From contig NC_092579.1 in assembly GCF_037975245.1 (NCBI RefSeq), positions 5,073,501 through 5,137,500 of the forward strand: a DNA stretch of 64,000 nucleotides, given 5' to 3'. The notes beneath the pieces are model-generated. The model was not told where the DNA came from, searched no databases, and was given only the letters and a program-made list of their open reading frames with translations. Position 1 is the first letter of the stretch, and each line of letters begins with the position of its first letter. This document shows positions 58,567 through 64,000 of the stretch, in pieces. The translations under genes were made by a program, and so were the position numbers. Source of the stretch: Apostichopus japonicus (taxonomy: Eukaryota; Echinodermata; Holothuroidea; Aspidochirotida; Stichopodidae).

Positions 58567-59249
58567 GCTGTATGTACATATTTTTAGACATTAGACATTA
58601 ATTCATTTATACCGTCATGAATATTCAATGTCAAGTAATATGTTCCACCCAGTTGGGACCATTTTTTATATATTGTACTGTCATGTCATGCTTCATAGCA
58701 CTCATATTGTCAGTACGAGCAGTATGAATATCATGTTTCTATCATATCGAGGCCGTTAGGAACTGTTTGTACTGTCAATACCAGTGCTTTGAAGCATGAT
58801 ATTAGAGAATAGTTTAGAGAGGTATTACCATTAGGAAATTGTCCCAACTGGCTATATGTTCATGTATGTGGATCTTTTCGTCATTGGAATCAGCAGTTCC
58901 CTCTTTGTACTATTCATATTATATTCTTAAGGCAAATTGACAAATTTCTATTAGCTTTCATATAATATTGAACCATAGTCACACACAGGCTATCTATATA
59001 CTAGCAGTGTTCACATATGATATGATGATGGTCTCGTCATCGAGTGATAAAATCAAATACCGCATCTATAAAGATGTGTTTGTTTAGAAACTGTATACAT
59101 TTCGGCAGTAGCCAATTTGAACATGTTAGTTAGGTCACGTTTTATTTTCTTGCATTCCTTTCTTTATTTCTACTGCATTTAAACAACTGAGACATACATA
59201 TTTGAACATAAGTACAACATAAGTAATATGATCAGAAAAACAGAAATCA

Positions 59250-61700
59250 TTCATGTATGGATAAGATGAAGAATCAAAACTTTATAAATACAGTGAACGA
59301 GATCTGACAGAAGCAAAAGCTGATCCAGATCAGGCCACCTTGAAAAAAACCTAAATAAAGATATAATAAAGTAACATATAATTCCTGCGGTACTCCACCT
59401 TATCCCAATAGACTGGGCTGTTTTGAAGGAAAGAAGGCTAGCTGACAAGCGAATTGGAACATCTAAATTATTTATAAAAGTACCATTTAAGCTGACAGTT
59501 TGTTGACTTGTAGAGGACTTAACAATGTTACGGTAGAATTTCCCTTTGTTTCGTGTGTCGTATACATGAACGTCAGTTTATCATTGTGAAGTAAGTAGAA
59601 ATATTGGGAGGAATTAAGTTCCTATTGAAGTTGCATATCACAATTCCTATTTGATGTTTAAAAATGTCACAAATACCAAGTATATTACGAAGTACTAAAG
59701 AAAAAGAGTTGATGTGTGGTGACGGTAATCTGCATTCACAATCAACCTTGCAGCTCGCTTTTGAATAATAAAAAGGCGATTAACGATAGAAGGATAAGTG
59801 CTACCCCAAACAATAGCAAAGTAATTTAAATGAGGCAAGACCAACGTATTATATAAAGATAGAAGAGTGGGTCAAGGGGAAAGAGATTTTAGTCTATGAT
59901 AATGCCTATGATTCTTGATATTGTACTAGCTACCTTTTGAACATGATAATTCCAGCTAAGGTTATTACCAATTAGAACAGTACCTAGAAATTTGTTTTCT
60001 CGAACGGAAGAGATCCTCTTATAGGCCTATGTCGACAAATAATTCAATATTGGGAGAAATCTTATAGTGGGGATGAAATACGATAAGGTTAGTTTACTTG
60101 TGTTTAAGGAGACTTTATTTGCTTCTTACTATGTCGAAATATTTCTGAAATTCATTGTTGATTATTGGTCTAGCCTAAGCGGGATCAGAATGTTTAAAAA
60201 AAACCGATAATTGGACGTAGCATTATTTATAGGAATGATTATTACAAGGGGCTCTAGTATAGAACCCTTGGGAGCACCACATGAAATATCTAAGTTATCT
60301 GAGTGAGTGGAATTTAATCAAACGTATTGTTGTCTATTTGAGAGATAAGAGGAGAACAAATTAAGCGCATTACCCTAACACCATAATTATTTCATTTACA
60401 AAGTAATAGTGCAAGGTTAACGGTATCGAAGGCCTTTGAGAGGTCTCGAAAAATGCCAATACCGTACTCTTCCCTGTCAAATGCCCTTGCAATATTATCA
60501 ACCAGATCTATAACAGAGCTGCACTTTTTACCCAAAATGGAATTTTAGAACCCTTGATATATTCATATGAAGTATATTAATAATCAATATTGATATATTT
60601 AGTATACTTTAATGTTTGCAAACATGACCTCTCACGAATCAATGTAATTATATGTTTCCTTCATGTACTGCTTATCCTAATTATAAATGTATATTTATAC
60701 TGGAATAAAAACAATAAAAAAAATGTATGTAGAATACTTAGAACGACACGAAATTGGCCCGAAAATTATTTTTTGGTTAGTAAGAAAGTTAACCAATCAA
60801 TTAAAAACAAGACGTCCAATTACCTTAGCAGACACAGCTAAGATAGAAACAGGCCTATAGTTTTTAACAGACAATGGGCGGCCTGACTAAAAATTGGTAT
60901 AACTTTTGCGATCTTGAAGTTATCTGGTATAATACCTGTACTGAGGCTAAAGATATAAATTGAAAATATAATTGTCAATGGTTCAAGTAAACCATCAATT
61001 ACTTAGTGACAAACAATTTACATTTACATCATCAAAGCCTGGACTTTTGTTACTTATAAGTTTACTAACAATATCTAATATTTCCACTTCATCAGTGGGG
61101 AACACGGAAAGACTATACATTGGTGAACTAGAAACTCATGAAAACTAACATCAGTATGTGGAATTTGATACGCAGGGTCATTTCCAACGTTTACAAAGAA
61201 ACTATTAAATATCCCAACAATTTCATTCACATTCGAAATAATTTTGTTGTTGTGTTCAATTTCTCATGGTTGATGGTGAGTTATGTGTTTTTTATTAACG
61301 ACTTGATCCCTCAATGTATTTTCATGTGTCCTTTAATACTTACAAACCTTTTATCAAATTATTTTCTTTGGCCGCACGAATAACATTAGTAAGCCTATTC
61401 TTGTAATTGACATAGTAAATTTAGCATTATCGGTTTTCACTCGAAGATACTTCTGGTAGAAAGGATTTTTCTTATGGATTGATTGAGTATCATGACATTT
61501 GTCATCCTTGGTGTAGGATTTTCTCTTTGAATTTCACCTTTTTGTATGGGCAGTGGAAACAAACAAATTTCGATAAACAGTAAGAAAACTGTTATATGTC
61601 CCATTTACATCATTGTAAGTATTTGATAGTGCTGCAATCATAGTTTGATCAACAATGTCGAAAATTATCCAAAATTTTGGGAGAAGTATCATATCATTCA
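59250..61700 (-). pseudogene. Decayed non-LTR retrotransposon (CR1/jockey-type reverse transcriptase)
   Basis: Read on the - strand, several frames give ordered pieces of a LINE ORF2: KNPFYQKYLRVK (near 61450), NKSPGFDDVN (61020-61048), IIPDNFKIAKVIPIF (near 60900), YRPVSI, FRDLSKAFDTVN (near 60440, the RT motif), CGAPKGSILEPL (near 60270, for GxPQGSILGPL), FLGTVLIGNNLSWNYHV (near 59980) and TLVLPHLNYFAIVWGSTY (near 59840). The C-terminal part continues to about 59250. Frameshifts and stops separate the pieces, so it is dead. No intact endonuclease is seen, and the clade assignment is approximate. Confidence 0.85.
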
Positions 61701-61867
61701 ATTCTTATTTACGGCTTGGCTTGCCTATAAAGAGTGGTTATTCTGTGTAAATTGTCAGATTCAAAGCTCCAGGGGTGCACCGTCTGTACTCAAAACACTT
61801 GGGTAATACGCCCTTAATGACAGATATTCAAAGCCAATTTATACGCTTTAACACACCAGTGGAATCA

Positions 61868-61960
61868 CTGTGGTCGAGTGGTACGAACTTCGGTTCGTGA
61901 CACAAAGATCCGTGGTTCGATTCCTACCTTCGCCTGATCGTCCCAAACGGACGAAACGGG
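61868..61960 (+). mobile_element. tRNA-derived SINE head
   Basis: An A box TGGTCGAGTGG (61871-61881) and a perfect B box GGTTCGATTCC (61914-61924) are 43 bases apart. Between them ACGAAC-TTCG-GTTCGT can form a six-base stem, and after the B box TCGTCC and GGACGA form another. The cloverleaf is poor, so a SINE is more likely than a tRNA gene. Confidence 0.55.
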
Positions 61961-62002
61961 TCGTGAATTGGAAATTTTCTGTTGTGTTATTCTTTATTGA
62001 TT

Positions 62003-62016
62003 AATATATATATATA

Positions 62017-62064
<48 letters not shown>
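62003..62064. repeat. TA dinucleotide microsatellite
   Basis: (TA)n with a few TTTA interruptions, next to the SINE head at 61868. Confidence 0.9.
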
Positions 62065-62198
62065 GTTGTACAATTTTGGGGGATTCATTGTCAACATGGT
62101 TGGGTAAACGCTTTATCCTTTATATATTTACATATTTAATTTAGTTGTACAATTTTGGGGCATTCATTGTCAACATGGTTGGGTAAACGCTTTATCCA
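62064..62198. repeat. 79-bp direct duplication
   Basis: AGTTGTACAATTTTGGGG and about 40 following bases, ending GGGTAAACGCTTTATCC, occur at 62064 and 62143 with one mismatch. Probably a slippage duplication at the edge of the TA repeat. Confidence 0.85.
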
Positions 62199-63159
62199 AC
62201 AGTTGGCCGTGTTAACTGTAGGTCTTAACCTTTTGACAGGAATTTGTTTTCTCTATAGCGCATTTAAGGAGCCCTTTGATATGCACCTATAGTAAACAGC
62301 AGTTCGCAGATATTCAATCATTGTAAAGTTTTAATTGTTAAATAGGTGATTGTTTACCCAAATACCACTCCAACGCTAAATAGTTTCTTTAGTTAATTTG
62401 ACGCTATTGACTTAACCACATATATGCAAAGAAATCGACTAGCTGCGGCTAAGCCACATAATGAATGATGACTTGATCGTTTTAACGTTAGGCTCAAATG
62501 ACTCACCATGACGGCTGATACACAAAAGAGTTTTGAAATCATTACCAGCTATACAGAGTACTCCCTTACCAAAATACGTTCAGATTATCTCCAGAATTTC
62601 TTTTCCTCAATTAGCGATCAGTTTTGACTGTGTTGCAGTCATTCGTTTCTTAAAATATTAGTGAAATTACAAGTCTCTCGTATATATACTTTTCCTGGTG
62701 TAAACGTTAATATGTATAGATTGTACTTGATATACAACGTTATTAAACAAGGTTTAACTCTATACCAAACGCATGGATTTCGTGAATTAGGAAAAGTACC
62801 CAAATGTGTGAGGAAGTGTAATATTAGCCTTACCATTCAGATTCTCTCATTAGTTGGGCTATAGGCGTATATGAACACGTTATAGGCAGAGGGGGCAGTA
62901 CCCGCTTCTCCCACTTTTCAAAAAGGTGGCAGGAATATGTTTTAATCATAATAATATAATAAAAATCAGCAGTTATTTTAAAGACGACGCTTAATGAACC
63001 AAAATTGGGGGAAAAGCTCGCAAGGGCTTATGGATTACAACTTACACGTCGGGGGGCTTTCAATTCAAAATTTTCACTCAAAGTTGGAATCTTTTCAATT
63101 ACGAAAGTCAATTCAGATTGGTAAACCGTAGATTGGATAAAAAAAACCACTTTGCTATG

Positions 63160-63246
63160 ACCCGGCCGTTATCGAACCCGGAACCTACCGATTGCTAGGC
63201 CTCATTGCTTCAATTGACACCGCCTTTATCCACTCGGCCACAGCAC
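63160..63246 (-). pseudogene. tRNA-Ser-like pseudogene or SINE head
   Basis: The - strand has a perfect A box TGGCCGAGTGG (63240-63230) and a B-box-like GGTTCGATAAC (63178-63168), 62 bases apart. That spacing fits the long variable arm of Ser/Leu tRNAs. The seven-base anticodon loop would carry TGA (Ser). Stem pairing is poor, and a T run follows, as in a Pol III terminator. It is probably not functional. Confidence 0.45.
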
Positions 63247-63860
63247 CGGTTTCCTCTATGCCCCTCCCCAGGCTTTCTTACCAGTAATACACTCCTCTGG
63301 ATTGGTGCATTGGCAACAAAAGTATACCAGTCCAGCAATGACCCTCATTTCGCTTCATATAGATCATCATTTTTCCAATCTTGTTTTCAGTTTTTAAATT
63401 TCAGTTTGGTTACAAAGCGTGCTAACTTCAAATTGAATTATCTAGTAAGGGGTGTATGAATTGAATGCCAAGTACGCTTAGAGATTCTTATATACACCTG
63501 AAATAGCCTATAGTCGATTGCCGCTGGCATAACAATAACATCATAAGCAAACTTAACAGCACAATACACCATAATAGAAAAAATAATTAAAACTTTAGAA
63601 CAAGGATTCTGCATTGAGAAGTACAGTAACGGTGCTTGGTTTAACACCCTTGACTAATCAATAAAAATAACTAATCGTGTGGTTCATTGCAACTTGTCTG
63701 TGTACCTCCCGCTGGCGTGTTTTTAATTTTCATTTGGAAAGCAAAGCTTTAGATTGTGCCATTGAACGTATTGGAGTTATGATGGATATTACGAGATATG
63801 AATTTACATAATTCGCAAATATATCAATGAATTGAAATTTTGGTATATAAAAGGAACATA

Positions 63861-64000
63861 ATGTATCGTGAGACTCTATTAAAGGGTCCAGGGCAATGGA
63901 CAAGGCTTAACATCAGATGTAAACTGCCTAATTTGTTTGTCTTTGCCTTAAAGTCATTTCTCATGTGCCTCGGATTTTATCATCTGATAACGATTGGTTC
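63861..64000 (+). CDS. Second family member, exon 1 (partial, cut by window end)
   Basis: It reads MYRETLLKGPGQWTRL and then ALKSFLMCLGFYHLITIG, with 32 of 46 residues identical to the start of the gene at 55479; the anchor stretch is fully identical. The upstream bases are also alike (AAAAGGAACATAATG against AAAAGAACAAAATG). The two starts are 8382 bases apart in the same orientation, so this is a tandem duplicate. The rest of the gene lies beyond the window, so whether it is intact cannot be judged. Confidence 0.8.
   Translation, partial: MYRETLLKGPGQWTRLNIRCKLPNLFVFALKSFLMCLGFYHLITIG

Larger units (their letters stand above)
58567..63860. other. Spacer between the two tandem family members
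   Basis: It holds the non-LTR relic, two tRNA-like elements, the TA repeat and the 79-bp duplication. The first AATAAA after the fusion gene is at 59354, inside the relic, so its natural poly(A) site is unclear. Confidence 0.55.

Noticed and set aside
61868-61960. Functional tRNA gene
   Set aside because: A and B boxes are good, but acceptor and anticodon stems do not form a cloverleaf.

Overview
The window is animal nuclear DNA: AT-rich, with long introns, GT-AG splice sites, microsatellites, tRNA-derived SINE-like sequences and a decayed non-LTR retrotransposon. Repeat style and gene content suggest a marine invertebrate deuterostome, most likely an echinoderm. That is inference; no sequence here names the species.

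Three genes can be supported. (1) A cytohesin-family ARF guanine-nucleotide exchange factor on the + strand (4226-39698): twelve coding exons cover the coiled coil, the Sec7 domain, the PH domain and the basic tail. Only the short first coding exon is missing, probably lying before the window. (2) COQ7, the mitochondrial di-iron ubiquinone-biosynthesis hydroxylase, on the - strand (44548-49223). All five exons are present, give 214 residues and keep every metal ligand. (3) A two-exon + strand gene (55479-58566) for a 699-residue type II Golgi-like membrane protein. It joins a sulfotransferase-like domain to a GT32/capsule-type glycosyltransferase-like domain. A second, diverged copy of its first exon starts at 63861 and runs off the window, so this is the edge of a tandem family.

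Layout: 1-4225 has no recognisable exon. 4.2-40.1 kb is the cytohesin gene, whose introns carry a 1-kb minisatellite (24.1-25.1 kb), a 118-bp x5 array (28.5-29.0 kb), a 32-bp x5 array (38.2 kb), a foldback element (16.0 kb) and a pyrimidine-rich tract (17.8-18.2 kb). 40.1-44.5 kb is intergenic. 44.5-49.2 kb is COQ7, with a SINE-like insertion in one intron and a TATG microsatellite just upstream of its start codon. 49.2-55.5 kb is intergenic and holds a palindromic 42-46 bp minisatellite plus an inverted fragment of it. 55.5-58.6 kb is the fusion gene. 58.6-63.9 kb separates the two family members and holds the non-LTR relic, two tRNA-like sequences and a TA repeat.

The genes do not form a functional cluster: cytohesin acts in membrane traffic and phosphoinositide signalling, COQ7 in the mitochondrial matrix, and the fusion protein probably in Golgi glycan assembly. 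The most promising observations are the sulfotransferase-glycosyltransferase fusion with unusual residues at both PAPS-binding loops, and a candidate 3-nt microexon at 26542 in the cytohesin PH-domain intron that would switch the protein between diglycine and triglycine forms.
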